From Glaciimonas sp. CA11.2 (lineage in GTDB: Bacteria > Pseudomonadota > Gammaproteobacteria > Burkholderiales > Burkholderiaceae_D), in NCBI RefSeq assembly GCF_034314045.1, contig NZ_JAVIWL010000001.1, positions 930,001-994,000 on the forward strand: a DNA stretch of 64,000 nt. Reading direction: 5' to 3'. The notes beneath the pieces are model-generated. The model was not told the DNA's origin, searched no databases, and saw only the letters and a list, made by a program, of their open reading frames with translations. Each line of letters opens with the position of its first letter. Position 1 is the stretch's first letter. The position numbers and the translations under genes are program-made. Shown here one piece after another: positions 30,217 to 39,140 of the stretch.

Positions 30217-31041
30217 TTAATCACGCCCAAATTCTTCGCCTAACTCCTTGCCACGCAACGCTGCCGCTTTCGCTGCCTCGATGATGGACGCCTTTACTCC
30301 GCTCGCCTCCAAACTGTTTAAGGCTGCATAAGTGGTGCCGCCTTTTGACGTTACCCGCTCACGTAAAATCGACACCGGATCGGAAGACTCTACAGCTAAC
30401 TGGGATGCGCCAACAAAGGTCGCAATCGCTAATGCGTTGCCTTGTTCAGGAGTCAACCCCAATTCCTGGGCCGCTTGCTGCATCGCCTCGATAAAGTAAA
30501 ACACATAAGCCGGGCCGCTGCCGGAAATCGCGGTAACAGAATCAATCAACGCTTCATCATCCAGCCAAATAGTTGAACCAACTGCACACATAATCAAGTC
30601 GGCCATAGCGTGCTGCTGTGGGGATACTCCAGCGGTTGCGACCATGCCGGTAATTCCTTTACCGATAAGTGCGGGGGTATTGGGCATACAACGGACGATC
30701 GCATTGTGGCCATTTAACCAACGAGATAAATCCACAGCTTGAATTCCAGCAGCAATGGAAAGTATTAGCTGACCATTGACGTAAGGCAACAAAGCGGTAA
30801 TTACCTGCTTCATTTGTTGCGGTTTTACGGCCAAAACGACAACATCACTGCCGCTGACGGTGGCATCGATTTCGGTCGATGTGGTGACTAAAAATCGCTG
30901 TGCAAGTTTTTGAAGCGCCGCAGAATTAACATCCACCACATGTATATTTACACCCTCGGTGACGGTCCCAGCCAAACCGCCAATCAAGGCAGTCGCCATG
31001 TTGCCACCGCCGATAAAGCTTATTTTTAGCTTCTGTTCCAT
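30217..31041 (-). CDS. proC: Pyrroline-5-carboxylate reductase
   Basis: ProC reduces pyrroline-5-carboxylate to proline with NAD(P)H. I start it at the ATG at 31041 (MEQKLKISFIGGGNMATALIGG), giving 274 residues; an in-frame TTG lies four codons upstream. The Rossmann loop GGGNMA, VVLAVKPQQM near 70, RCMPNTPALIGKGITG near 120 and the signature ...AISGSGPAYVFYFIEAM...  near 165 are all present. It follows the yggS gene by about 115 bp, the order common in Pseudomonas and Burkholderiales. Confidence 0.95.
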   Translation of the reverse strand: MEQKLKISFIGGGNMATALIGGLAGTVTEGVNIHVVDVNSAALQKLAQRFLVTTSTEIDATVSGSDVVVLAVKPQQMKQVITALLPYVNGQLILSIAAGIQAVDLSRWLNGHNAIVRCMPNTPALIGKGITGMVATAGVSPQQHAMADLIMCAVGSTIWLDDEALIDSVTAISGSGPAYVFYFIEAMQQAAQELGLTPEQGNALAIATFVGASQLAVESSDPVSILRERVTSKGGTTYAALNSLEASGVKASIIEAAKAAALRGKELGEEFGRD

Positions 31042-31155
31042 CTTATTTCCCAATCATTATTAATAGGTGTTTTTTGTATAATATTGCGCATCAATCACAG
31101 CACGTGGTTTCAGCAACGATCTGGGCTGATCGATCATGATCGGCCAGAATCAGCA

Positions 31156-31857
31156 TCAGGAATAATCCCGCTGCCCAAAAATAGCACTGCCAATACGTAC
31201 AATCGTGGCGCCTTCTGCAATCGCGGAATCCATGTCAGCCGACATCCCCATTGATAAGGTATCCAATGCCAATCCGCCACCTTGTAAATGTTCAAATAAT
31301 TCTCTCACCTGGCGGAATGCTGCGCGCTGCCGGACCACGTCGTCAGTAGCTTCCGGGATCGCCATCAAACCTCTTAACCTCAAACGGGGCAAAGCGGCAA
31401 TGGCATGTGCTACGGTGAGCGCCTGATCGGGTGACACGCCACTTTTGCTAGCCTCACCGCTAATATTTATTTGCAGGCAAACATTCAACGGCACGCGTTC
31501 CGGCGGCCGTTGATCGGACAAACGCTGTGCAATTTTTTCACGCTCAATCGTATGGACCCAATCAAAATGCTCGGCAATAGGTCGTGTCTTATTGCTTTGA
31601 ATTGGCCCAATAAAATGCCATTCAATACCGCTGGCCAATCCAGATGCACTGACCTTCACCATCTTGTCTAATGCTTCCTGCAGATAATTCTCACCAAAAG
31701 CACGTTGACCAGCGGCAATTGCCTCTAATACCGCTTCGGCACCAAATGTTTTTGATACGGCTAATAACGCCACGGTGTCGAGCGGACGCGACGCCCGGGT
31801 CGTCGCGTTCAGGATACTTTCGTGCACAGCTTGCAACTTCTGAGAGATTGAGGACAT
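31156..31857 (-). CDS. yggS: YggS-family pyridoxal-phosphate homeostasis protein
   Basis: A 233-residue PLP-binding TIM-barrel protein that helps keep vitamin B6 and amino-acid pools balanced and has no known catalytic turnover. I start it at the ATG at 31857 (MSSISQKLQAVHESI); the open frame reaches 25 codons further without conservation. The PLP lysine is in LLAVSKTFGAE, and AFGENYLQEALDK, WHFIGPIQSNKTR and LSMGMSADMDSAIAEGATIVRIGSAIFG are the family signatures. It is divergent from pilT across about 150 bp. Confidence 0.94.
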   Translation of the reverse strand: MSSISQKLQAVHESILNATTRASRPLDTVALLAVSKTFGAEAVLEAIAAGQRAFGENYLQEALDKMVKVSASGLASGIEWHFIGPIQSNKTRPIAEHFDWVHTIEREKIAQRLSDQRPPERVPLNVCLQINISGEASKSGVSPDQALTVAHAIAALPRLRLRGLMAIPEATDDVVRQRAAFRQVRELFEHLQGGGLALDTLSMGMSADMDSAIAEGATIVRIGSAIFGQRDYS

Positions 31858-32008
31858 AATCGACTTGGTTGAATTTGCCGTTCGGCACATGGTCAAACGT
31901 AATACCCGTAAATACACTGCATTAATACTCATTCAAACGCGCCGGTACCGCGAGCGGACCAGCAACACTTTTCATCGTTAGCGAAACAAAATAGCTCAGG
32001 GATTATAA

Positions 32009-33052
32009 ATGGACATTACCGAACTTCTGGCCTTTTCGGTTAAGAACAAGGCTTCCGACTTGCATTTATCTGCGGGGCTGCCACCAATGATCCGGGTAAA
32101 TGGCGATGTACGCCGCATTAATCTGCCGCCGCTGGATCACAAAGCCGTTCACAGCATGATTTATGACATCATGAACGACGGCCAACGTAAAGTATATGAA
32201 GAAAATCTGGAATGCGATTTTTCGTTTGAAATTCCTGGATTAGCCCGATTTCGCGTGAATGCCTTTAATCAGGATCGCGGTGCGGCAGCGGTCATGCGGA
32301 CGATTCCGTCCAAAATTCTTTCTCTTGAACAACTTAATACACCGCGTATTTTTACTGAGCTTGCGTTGAAACCGCGTGGTTTGGTGTTGGTTACGGGGCC
32401 GACCGGTTCTGGCAAATCCACTACGCTGGCAGCGATGGTTAATCACGTCAATGAAAACGAATATGCCCACATTCTGACGATTGAAGATCCGATTGAATTT
32501 GTTCATCAGTCGAATAAATGTCTGATCAATCAACGCGAAGTCGGGCCGCACACCCACTCGTTCGACAATGCACTGCGATCAGCATTGCGGGAAGATCCAG
32601 ATGTCATTCTGGTCGGCGAATTACGCGATCTGGAAACCATCCGACTGGCCCTGACAGCGGCTGAAACCGGTCATTTGGTGTTCGGTACATTGCACACCTC
32701 TTCCGCAGCCAAGACCATTGACCGCATAGTCGACGTATTTCCGGGCGAGGAAAAAGAAATGGTGAGGGCGATGCTGTCTGAATCCTTGCAAGCTGTGATT
32801 TCGCAAACACTTCTTAAAACAAAAGACGGCACCGGTCGCGTCGCTGCCCATGAAATCATGCTGGGAACCCCAGCGATCCGTAGTCTGATTCGCGATAGCA
32901 AAATTGCACAGATGTATTCAACCATTCAAACGAGCAGCAACGTTGGCATGCAAACACTTGATAGTAATCTGACCGATCTGGTAAAACGCAATATTATCTC
33001 CGTGGCCACGGCCCGCGCTGCGGCGAAGACGCCAGATAATTTTCCAGGTTAG
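32009..33052 (+). CDS. pilT: Type IV pilus retraction ATPase PilT
   Basis: PilT is the hexameric ATPase that depolymerises type IV pili to power twitching motility and DNA uptake. The 347-residue length is typical. Visible are SDLHLSAGLPPMIRVNG near the N-terminus, Walker A GPTGSGKST at about 130-138, the Asp box, Walker B VILVGELRDLETI, the histidine box and the AIRSLIRDSKIAQMYS segment near residue 290 that is specific to PilT. The ATG has AGGGA 7 nt upstream. pilU follows after 61 bp. Confidence 0.96.
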   Translation: MDITELLAFSVKNKASDLHLSAGLPPMIRVNGDVRRINLPPLDHKAVHSMIYDIMNDGQRKVYEENLECDFSFEIPGLARFRVNAFNQDRGAAAVMRTIPSKILSLEQLNTPRIFTELALKPRGLVLVTGPTGSGKSTTLAAMVNHVNENEYAHILTIEDPIEFVHQSNKCLINQREVGPHTHSFDNALRSALREDPDVILVGELRDLETIRLALTAAETGHLVFGTLHTSSAAKTIDRIVDVFPGEEKEMVRAMLSESLQAVISQTLLKTKDGTGRVAAHEIMLGTPAIRSLIRDSKIAQMYSTIQTSSNVGMQTLDSNLTDLVKRNIISVATARAAAKTPDNFPG

Positions 33053-33113
33053 TATTTAAAAAATTACTCCTTATCCACTATTCGCACTATTTTTTTTGTT
33101 AGGCAAAAGTATT

Positions 33114-34250
33114 ATGGAACGGGATCAGGCTACCAAATTCATGCACGACCTGCTGCGCTTGATGGTTAGTAAGCGCGGCTCCGACCTGTTCATCACAGCG
33201 GACTTTCCGCCAGCCTTCAAAATCGATGGCAAAATCACACCGGTATCGAATCAACCGCTGAGCACGGCGCACACGATGGAGCTCGCGCGCGCGATCATGA
33301 ATGACAAGCAAGCAGCAGATTTTGAGGCGTCAAAAGAGTGCAATTTTGCGATTACCCCGACTGGAGTCGGACGCTTTCGGGTATCTGCGTTTATACAACA
33401 AGGACGCGTGGGAATGGTACTTCGAATGATCACCACGGAGATTCCAAACTTCGACGACCTTGGCTTACCCGAATCGTTAAAAGAAATCGCGATGACCAAG
33501 CGCGGTCTGGTGATCATGGTCGGCGCTACCGGATCCGGCAAATCGACCACGTTAGCGGCGATGATCGGCTTTCGTAACGAGAACAGTCACGGTCACATCA
33601 TCACGCTGGAGGACCCGGTCGAATACGTGCATCCACACAAGAACTGCATCATCACACAGCGTGAGATCGGTGTGGATACTGAAAGTTGGGGCGTCGCGCT
33701 GAAGAATACATTACGTCAAGCGCCAGACGTCATTTTAATCGGCGAAATTCGCGACCGCGAGACCATGGATTATGCGATTTCTTTTGCTGAGACTGGTCAT
33801 TTGTGCCTGGCAACATTACATGCCAATAGCGCGAACCAGGCACTGGATCGCATCATCAACTTTTTCCCCGAAGAGCGGCGCGCACAATTATTGATGGATC
33901 TTTCTTTAAATTTAAAAGGCGTCGTATCGCAACGATTAATTCCTCTGAAAAAGACCAAGGGACGCTGTCTTGCTGTGGAAATTATGCTTAATTCACCACT
34001 GATTTCTGAATTAATTTTTAAGGGTGATGTACTCGAAATTAAAGAAATCATGAAGAAATCACGTGAACTCGGCATGCAAACTTTTGATCAGGCGTTGTTC
34101 GATTTGTACGAAGCGGATAAAATTACCTATGAAGATGCGTTGCGCAATGCCGACTCGCTCAACGATCTTCGACTAGCCATCAAGTTACGCAGCAAAGATG
34201 CCAACACGCGCGACTTAAGTGCGGGCACCGAACATTTGGGAATAATATGA
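33114..34250 (+). CDS. pilU: PilT-like retraction ATPase PilU
   Basis: PilU is a second retraction ATPase that works together with PilT. I start it at the ATG at 33114 (MERDQATKFMHDLLRLMVSKRGSDLFIT), 378 residues; the frame is open six codons further. Walker A is GATGSGKST near 142, Walker B DVILIGEIRDRETMDYA near 208, and the C-terminal tail is longer than that of PilT, as usual. Its TGA overlaps the ATG of the next gene (ATGA), so the two are translationally coupled. Confidence 0.95.
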   Translation: MERDQATKFMHDLLRLMVSKRGSDLFITADFPPAFKIDGKITPVSNQPLSTAHTMELARAIMNDKQAADFEASKECNFAITPTGVGRFRVSAFIQQGRVGMVLRMITTEIPNFDDLGLPESLKEIAMTKRGLVIMVGATGSGKSTTLAAMIGFRNENSHGHIITLEDPVEYVHPHKNCIITQREIGVDTESWGVALKNTLRQAPDVILIGEIRDRETMDYAISFAETGHLCLATLHANSANQALDRIINFFPEERRAQLLMDLSLNLKGVVSQRLIPLKKTKGRCLAVEIMLNSPLISELIFKGDVLEIKEIMKKSRELGMQTFDQALFDLYEADKITYEDALRNADSLNDLRLAIKLRSKDANTRDLSAGTEHLGII

Positions 34251-34744
34251 ATCATCAACCGACCAACATCTACGATTTCGCCGTTGAGCGACTCGACGGC
34301 ACACCCACAACATTGGCAGACTACCGCGGCAAGGTGGTACTCATCGTCAATACCGCCAGCAAATGCGGATTCACGCCCCAATACAAAGGGCTTGAAGAAC
34401 TGTATGATAAATATCACTCTCAGGGATTTGAGGTACTTGGTTTCCCCTGTAATCAGTTCGGGTCGCAAGAGCCAGGAACCGCAGAGGAAATCGGTGCATT
34501 TTGCGAAAAAAACTTCGGCGTGAACTTTCCACTTTTCGCCAAAATCGACGTCAATGGAGATCACGCTGCACCGCTTTTCCAATATCTGAAAAATTCCGCG
34601 CCAGGCTTACTCGGAAGTGAAGGAATCAAATGGAATTTCACCAAATTTCTAATCAACAAAGACGGTACGGTATTTGATCGTTACGCACCACAAACAAAAC
34701 CCGAAGCACTAACGACAGACATTGAAAAATTGCTGGCACTGTAA
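34247..34744 (+). CDS. Glutathione peroxidase family protein (cysteine type)
   Basis: A 165-residue thiol peroxidase of the GPx/BtuE family. The signature NTASKCGFTPQYKGLEELY holds the active cysteine C40, followed by LGFPCNQFGSQEPG with the catalytic glutamine region and WNFTKFLINKDG with tryptophan and asparagine of the catalytic tetrad. Bacterial members usually use thioredoxin rather than glutathione. It begins inside the pilU stop codon (ATGA overlap), an unexpected partner for a pilus motor gene. No signal peptide is visible. Confidence 0.9.
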   Translation: MNHQPTNIYDFAVERLDGTPTTLADYRGKVVLIVNTASKCGFTPQYKGLEELYDKYHSQGFEVLGFPCNQFGSQEPGTAEEIGAFCEKNFGVNFPLFAKIDVNGDHAAPLFQYLKNSAPGLLGSEGIKWNFTKFLINKDGTVFDRYAPQTKPEALTTDIEKLLAL

Positions 34745-34759
34745 ACTTACCAATACGAT

Positions 34760-34786
34760 AAAAAAAGCGCAACCGAAAGGCTGCGC
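34760..34786 (-). terminator. Rho-independent terminator of the glpDKF operon
   Basis: On the minus strand GCGCAGCC-TTTC-GGTTGCGC forms an 8-bp stem with one G-T pair and is followed by seven T. It lies 35 bp beyond the glpF stop. Confidence 0.88.
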
Positions 34787-34820
34787 AAAGGGACTGCGGA
34801 GAGAACCTTTCACGATGGCT

Positions 34821-35540
34821 TTAATGCGTCATCGTAGAACCTAAACCATATAACAATGCCGCCAGGACGCCACCTGCAATGGAACCAAACACCGGCACAA
34901 AAGCATAACCCCAGTCACTGTCACGTTTGCCCGGGATGGGTAACAAAGCATGCATCAGACGCGGCCCCAGATCGCGTGCCGGGTTAATCGCATAGCCGGT
35001 AGTACCGCCTAACGAAACACCGATACTCATTACCAGCAACGCGACTGGCAACGCATCGAGCGCACCCAGTCCAAATTTTGGTGAAGCAATACTTAATACG
35101 CCAAATACCAGGACAAATGTCCCGACAATCTCGGATATCAAATTGCCAAAGATGTTGCGTATCGCTGGCCCCGTACAAAATACGGCGAGCTTGGTATCGC
35201 CATCTGTCGTCTGTTCAAAATGCTTTCGATATACTAACCAGACTAAAAAAGCACCCGTCATGCCACCTAACATTTGGGCCGCAATATATCCCGGCACACT
35301 TCCCCACGGAAATTTTCCGGCGACCGCCAAAGCGACTGTCACAGCAGGATTAAGATGCGCGCCGCTAGCCGAAGCTACGGTAAAAACACCGACAAAAACC
35401 GCCATTGCCCAACCAACAGTAATCACGATCAATCCGCCGCCATGACCTTTTGTTTTACTCAAGATGACATTGGCAACGACGCCATTTCCCAGCAAGACAA
35501 CCAACGTTGTCCCCACAAATTCACCTAATAAGGGATGCAT
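34821..35540 (-). CDS. glpF: Glycerol facilitator (aquaglyceroporin)
   Basis: GlpF lets glycerol cross the inner membrane by facilitated diffusion. I start it at the ATG at 35540 (MHPLLGEFVGTTLVVLLGNG), giving 239 residues; an in-frame TTG lies seven codons upstream. Six helices plus the two half-helix NPA motifs are visible: SGAHLNPAVTVAL near residue 60 and YAINPARDLGPR near 190. The D after the second NPA motif (NPARD) marks the glycerol-conducting branch rather than a water-only channel. It is the last gene of the glp operon, 62 bp after glpK. Confidence 0.95.
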   Translation of the reverse strand: MHPLLGEFVGTTLVVLLGNGVVANVILSKTKGHGGGLIVITVGWAMAVFVGVFTVASASGAHLNPAVTVALAVAGKFPWGSVPGYIAAQMLGGMTGAFLVWLVYRKHFEQTTDGDTKLAVFCTGPAIRNIFGNLISEIVGTFVLVFGVLSIASPKFGLGALDALPVALLVMSIGVSLGGTTGYAINPARDLGPRLMHALLPIPGKRDSDWGYAFVPVFGSIAGGVLAALLYGLGSTMTH

Positions 35541-35602
35541 AGAAAATCTTTCGAATAACAAGGTCCGACATTGAATAGCGCAACGCCACCATAAATTATG
35601 TT

Positions 35603-37105
35603 TTAGGTACGATCATCGGCCCAAGCGATAGCGGCTACGATGGCACGTTGCCAGCCTTTGATATTGGCCTTGACCTCGTCAATCGGCATCTCGGAATGAA
35701 AGCGTTTGTCTAGCTGCCATTGACCGCGCACTTCGTCAATGCTGCTCCAATACCCGACAGCCAGACCCGCAAGATACGCTGCGCCTAGTGCCGTGGTTTC
35801 GGTGACTGTTGGGCGAACCACGTCGACGCCTAGAATGTCCGACTGAAATTGCATCAGTAAATTATTTGCAGTCGCGCCACCATCAACGCGCAATTCAGGA
35901 ATAACAATTCCTGAATCCGCTTCCATGGCCTTTAATACGTCCATCGTCTGATAGGCGATACTGTCCAGCGCCGCGCGGGCGTAATGAGCGGAGGTGGTGC
36001 CACGCGTCACACCAAATACGGTGCCGCGTGCATGCGGATTCCAATGTGGCGCACCCAGACCGGCGAACGCTGGTACCAGATAGACACCGTCTGTATTCTT
36101 GACACTGCGCGCCAGACCCTCAACTTCGCTGGATTTTTTGATGATTCCTAACCCATCACGTAACCATTGCACGACAGCGCCGCCGATAAAAATACTGCCC
36201 TCTAACGCATAATTTACTTCATCACCGATTTTCCATGCGACGGTCGTGAGTAAGTTATTTTTGGAAACGATAGGCTTAGTGCCGGTGTTCATCACCATGA
36301 AACAACCCGTACCGTAGGTGTTTTTCACCATCCCCGGTTCTGTACACATTTGCCCGAACAGCGCCGCTTGCTGATCACCGGCAATACCAGCGATCGGAAT
36401 TTCGGCACCGAAGCCTGATTTTTCAGTATGACCATACACTTCGCTGGATGATTTTACCGTCGGCAACATACTGCGCGGGACGCCGATAATATTCAAAAGT
36501 TCGTCGTCCCAATCCAGCGTATGAATGTTAAACAACATAGTGCGAGAGGCATTCGACACATCAGTAATGTGAAGTTTGCCACGCGTCATATTCCAGACTA
36601 GCCAGGTATCAACAGTGCCGAACGCCAGACGACCTTGATCCGCCAGTTGTCGCGCACCGTCGACATTATCCAGAATCCAGCGTATTTTAGTACCCGAAAA
36701 ATATGAGTCTACTAATAGTCCGGTTTTTTCACGAATTTGATCTGCCAGACCCTGACGCTTTAGGTCGTCGCAAAATAAAGCAGTCCGGCGATCCTGCCAA
36801 ACGATGGCGTTATAAATTGCTTTGCCGGTTTCGCGATCCCAGACTATCGTTGTTTCGCGCTGATTGGTAATGCCGATAGCGGCGATTGAAGCACCATTCA
36901 AACCAACGCTAGTCGTCGCTTCGGCGGCCACGCCAACCTGCGTCGACCAGATTTCCTGCGGATCATGCTCAACCCAACCTGGTTGCGGATAGATTTGGTG
37001 GAATTCTTTCTGGGCAGATGAAACGATGTTTCCTTGCCGGTCAAAAAGGATCGCACGCGAACTGGTAGTGCCTTGATCCAAGGCCAATATATATTTATCT
37101 TTCAA
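35603..37105 (-). CDS. glpK: Glycerol kinase
   Basis: GlpK phosphorylates glycerol to sn-glycerol-3-phosphate, trapping it in the cell. I choose a TTG start at 37105 because GGAG lies 7 nt upstream and the product [19 protein letters not shown] then aligns with the family N-terminus, giving 500 residues (E. coli has 502). The longer open frame to 37171 adds unconserved residues. Also visible are [11 protein letters not shown] near 60, [11 protein letters not shown] near 85, [11 protein letters not shown] near 170, and the FGGY signature near 355-375 ([13 protein letters not shown]). It lies between glpD and glpF. Confidence 0.95.
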   Translation of the reverse strand: MKDKYILALDQGTTSSRAILFDRQGNIVSSAQKEFHQIYPQPGWVEHDPQEIWSTQVGVAAEATTSVGLNGASIAAIGITNQRETTIVWDRETGKAIYNAIVWQDRRTALFCDDLKRQGLADQIREKTGLLVDSYFSGTKIRWILDNVDGARQLADQGRLAFGTVDTWLVWNMTRGKLHITDVSNASRTMLFNIHTLDWDDELLNIIGVPRSMLPTVKSSSEVYGHTEKSGFGAEIPIAGIAGDQQAALFGQMCTEPGMVKNTYGTGCFMVMNTGTKPIVSKNNLLTTVAWKIGDEVNYALEGSIFIGGAVVQWLRDGLGIIKKSSEVEGLARSVKNTDGVYLVPAFAGLGAPHWNPHARGTVFGVTRGTTSAHYARAALDSIAYQTMDVLKAMEADSGIVIPELRVDGGATANNLLMQFQSDILGVDVVRPTVTETTALGAAYLAGLAVGYWSSIDEVRGQWQLDKRFHSEMPIDEVKANIKGWQRAIVAAIAWADDRT

Positions 37106-37236
37106 CTGTCTACTCCAAGGTTGGAGGCGCATAGATGCGCCATTATTTTTATCCCTAAAACTGCTGACCAATCACAGTAACGTTGACTAGTTAAGAATGA
37201 ACCGTCGCCTGCTTTGTCACTGGATTTTCCAGTGGT

Positions 37237-38787
37237 TCAAATACCTTCTGTGCATTCAATGGTCGGCGCACTAATGTTCACGCTATTTTGAGTTTGCAAC
37301 CATGCGGTTAATCGTGCGACTTCAGCAGCATTTAAACGTAAACCCAACTTGGAACGACGCCAGATAATATCTTCTGCTGTAAGCGCCCACTCATGTTCAA
37401 TAAGATAGCGCACCTCGACCTCGTACAGATCAGCTCCGAATAATTCGCCGAGCTCCGTCACATCGTGGATACCGTCCAACAACATGTCTACGCGGGTCCC
37501 ATACGCATGCGCGTAACGCTTGGCGGTCACCACTGGCAACCAAGGGCAACGTTGCCGAAATTGCGTCAGGAACCGCGCAAAATCTGCATTTTCAATATCT
37601 CCACCTGGTAATGGCGCGTGTGCCGTCCAGTCTTCTGTTTCCATATAGCTGAACAACGGCTGCAACTTTTCCATCGCCTCTTCCGCCAAACGCCGGTAGG
37701 TGGTGATTTTTCCGCCAAACACAGATAACACCGGGGCGAGATTGTTTTCAGCCGTCAGGTCCAGACGATAGTCTCGGGTCACGGCAGAAGGATTCGCAAC
37801 TTCTTCCTCAAGCAATGGGCGAACGCCGGACCACGACCAGACAACTTGCGATGGCGATACAGGGATATCGAAATAGCGATTCACCGATTCGCATAGATAA
37901 GCTGTTTCTTCTTCCGAAATATCAACCTTGCTTGGGTCGCCGCTGTATTCGACATCGGTCGTACCAATTGCGGTGAAATCGTTTTCGTAAGGAATCGCGA
38001 ACACGATCCGTTTATCCGGATTTTGAAAAATATAAGCGTGATCATGATCAAACAACCGTTTTGTCACGATATGGCTACCCTTAACCAGGCGGACATGGTG
38101 TCGTGCCGAGGTATTCAATGCACCGCTTAGCAAACTCCCGACCCAAGGCCCCGCTGCGTTGACAACACAGCGCGCTTGCACGAGCGTGGTTTCGCCGTTA
38201 AGCGTCGACTGCAACGTCGCATCCCAATGTTGCGGTCCTTGCTTTGCTGCAATCAAGCGTGTTTTAGTGAGAATGGTCGCGCCACGCTCCCGCGCATCCA
38301 TCGCATTGAGAACTACTAGGCGCGCATCCTGCACTGCGGCGTCTGAATAGACAAAACCTTTTTTCAACGACTTTTTTAACGGTCCGCCAGAGATATGCGT
38401 GCGGAAATCAATGCCATGTGAACCAGGTAATACTTCACGTTTGCTCAGATGGTCATACAAAAATAAGCCCGCACGGATCATCCATGCTGGCCGCAGGCTG
38501 GAGACATGCGGCATAACGAAGCGCAAAGGTGAAATGATATGCGGTGCGAGACGCAGCAATATTTCCCGCTCTTGTAATGCCTTGCGCACGAGACTAAATT
38601 CGTAGTGTTCTAAATAGCGAAGGCCACCGTGGATCAGCTTTGTGCTGGCGGAGGACGTGTGCGCGGCCAAATCGTCCTGCTCGCACAGAAACACGCTTAG
38701 ACCTCGCCCGGCAGCATCTCGCGCAATGCCTGCGCCATTAACACCGCCACCCACCACTAACAAATCAACAATTTTTCCTGCGCTCAC
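37237..38787 (-). CDS. glpD: Aerobic glycerol-3-phosphate dehydrogenase
   Basis: GlpD is the membrane-associated FAD enzyme that oxidises glycerol-3-phosphate to dihydroxyacetone phosphate and passes electrons to ubiquinone. I choose the GTG at 38787, preceded by GAGGGG, giving 516 residues; the open frame runs 12 codons further. The FAD Rossmann motif VVGGGVNGAGIARDAAGRG is at about 10-28, the signature STKLIHGGLRYLEHYEFSLV near 50-70 and GGKITTYRRLAEEAM near 350. It is the first gene of the operon, with the GlpR-like operator just upstream. Confidence 0.95.
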   Translation of the reverse strand: MSAGKIVDLLVVGGGVNGAGIARDAAGRGLSVFLCEQDDLAAHTSSASTKLIHGGLRYLEHYEFSLVRKALQEREILLRLAPHIISPLRFVMPHVSSLRPAWMIRAGLFLYDHLSKREVLPGSHGIDFRTHISGGPLKKSLKKGFVYSDAAVQDARLVVLNAMDARERGATILTKTRLIAAKQGPQHWDATLQSTLNGETTLVQARCVVNAAGPWVGSLLSGALNTSARHHVRLVKGSHIVTKRLFDHDHAYIFQNPDKRIVFAIPYENDFTAIGTTDVEYSGDPSKVDISEEETAYLCESVNRYFDIPVSPSQVVWSWSGVRPLLEEEVANPSAVTRDYRLDLTAENNLAPVLSVFGGKITTYRRLAEEAMEKLQPLFSYMETEDWTAHAPLPGGDIENADFARFLTQFRQRCPWLPVVTAKRYAHAYGTRVDMLLDGIHDVTELGELFGADLYEVEVRYLIEHEWALTAEDIIWRRSKLGLRLNAAEVARLTAWLQTQNSVNISAPTIECTEGI

Positions 38788-38892
38788 AATTTCCCCTCGA
38801 TTTCGTCTACTGATAATCGTCAACTATTTACCGTTAATTGACTCAAGTTGGGCACTTTAGTTGCAAATGGACATTAAATATTTACATTCGAA

Positions 38893-38921
38893 ATTATAAT
38901 GTTCGAATTCGAACATTGAAA
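38893..38921 (-). promoter_or_regulatory. glpD promoter (-35/-10 pair)
   Basis: On the minus strand a perfect TATAAT (38898-38893) follows a weak TTTCAA (38921-38916) with 17-bp spacing. The spacer is almost exactly the GlpR-like palindrome, so a bound repressor would block polymerase. The glpD start is about 105 bp downstream. Confidence 0.5.
38898..38917. promoter_or_regulatory. GlpR-like operator
   Basis: The 20-bp sequence is a perfect palindrome with GTTCG and CGAAC arms, matching the known E. coli GlpR consensus (ATGTTCG-N4-CGAACAT) at every fixed arm position. A possible further half-site ATTCGAA lies at 38886-38892. Repression by GlpR relieved by glycerol-3-phosphate is the expected mode; glpR itself must be elsewhere. 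Confidence 0.75.
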
Positions 38922-39080
38922 GGCAAATTTTTTTATAGACATTTATTGTGCGATAGCAATATTATTTTGCCAAAATATATTTAAATAAATAACAATAAAC
39001 TTGTTAAATTTGTCTTTTTTAATAAGCATATTTATTTTAATAAGCCTCTTCAAACCGCACGAAAATAAAGATTCTGATGC

Positions 39081-39113
39081 AAAAAAAAGGCCGCCATAGC
39101 ATTGCATGGCGAC
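39081..39113 (-). terminator. Rho-independent terminator after glcF
   Basis: On the minus strand a 9-bp stem (GGTCGCCAT / ATGGCGGCC, one G-T pair) with an 8-nt loop precedes eight T. It lies 28 bp beyond the glcF stop. Confidence 0.85.
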
Positions 39114-39140
39114 CACATTAGCGTGAAAGGTGCAACTTGT

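Larger units (their letters stand above)
38788..39140. other. glpD promoter region and glc terminator spacer
   Basis: This 353-bp A/T-rich spacer separates glpD from the end of glcF. It contains the glpD promoter with a palindromic operator (38893-38921) and, at 39081-39113, the terminator of the glc transcript. The part between 38930 and 39080 is very A/T-rich with no coding frame seen; no glpR gene is present. Confidence 0.6.
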
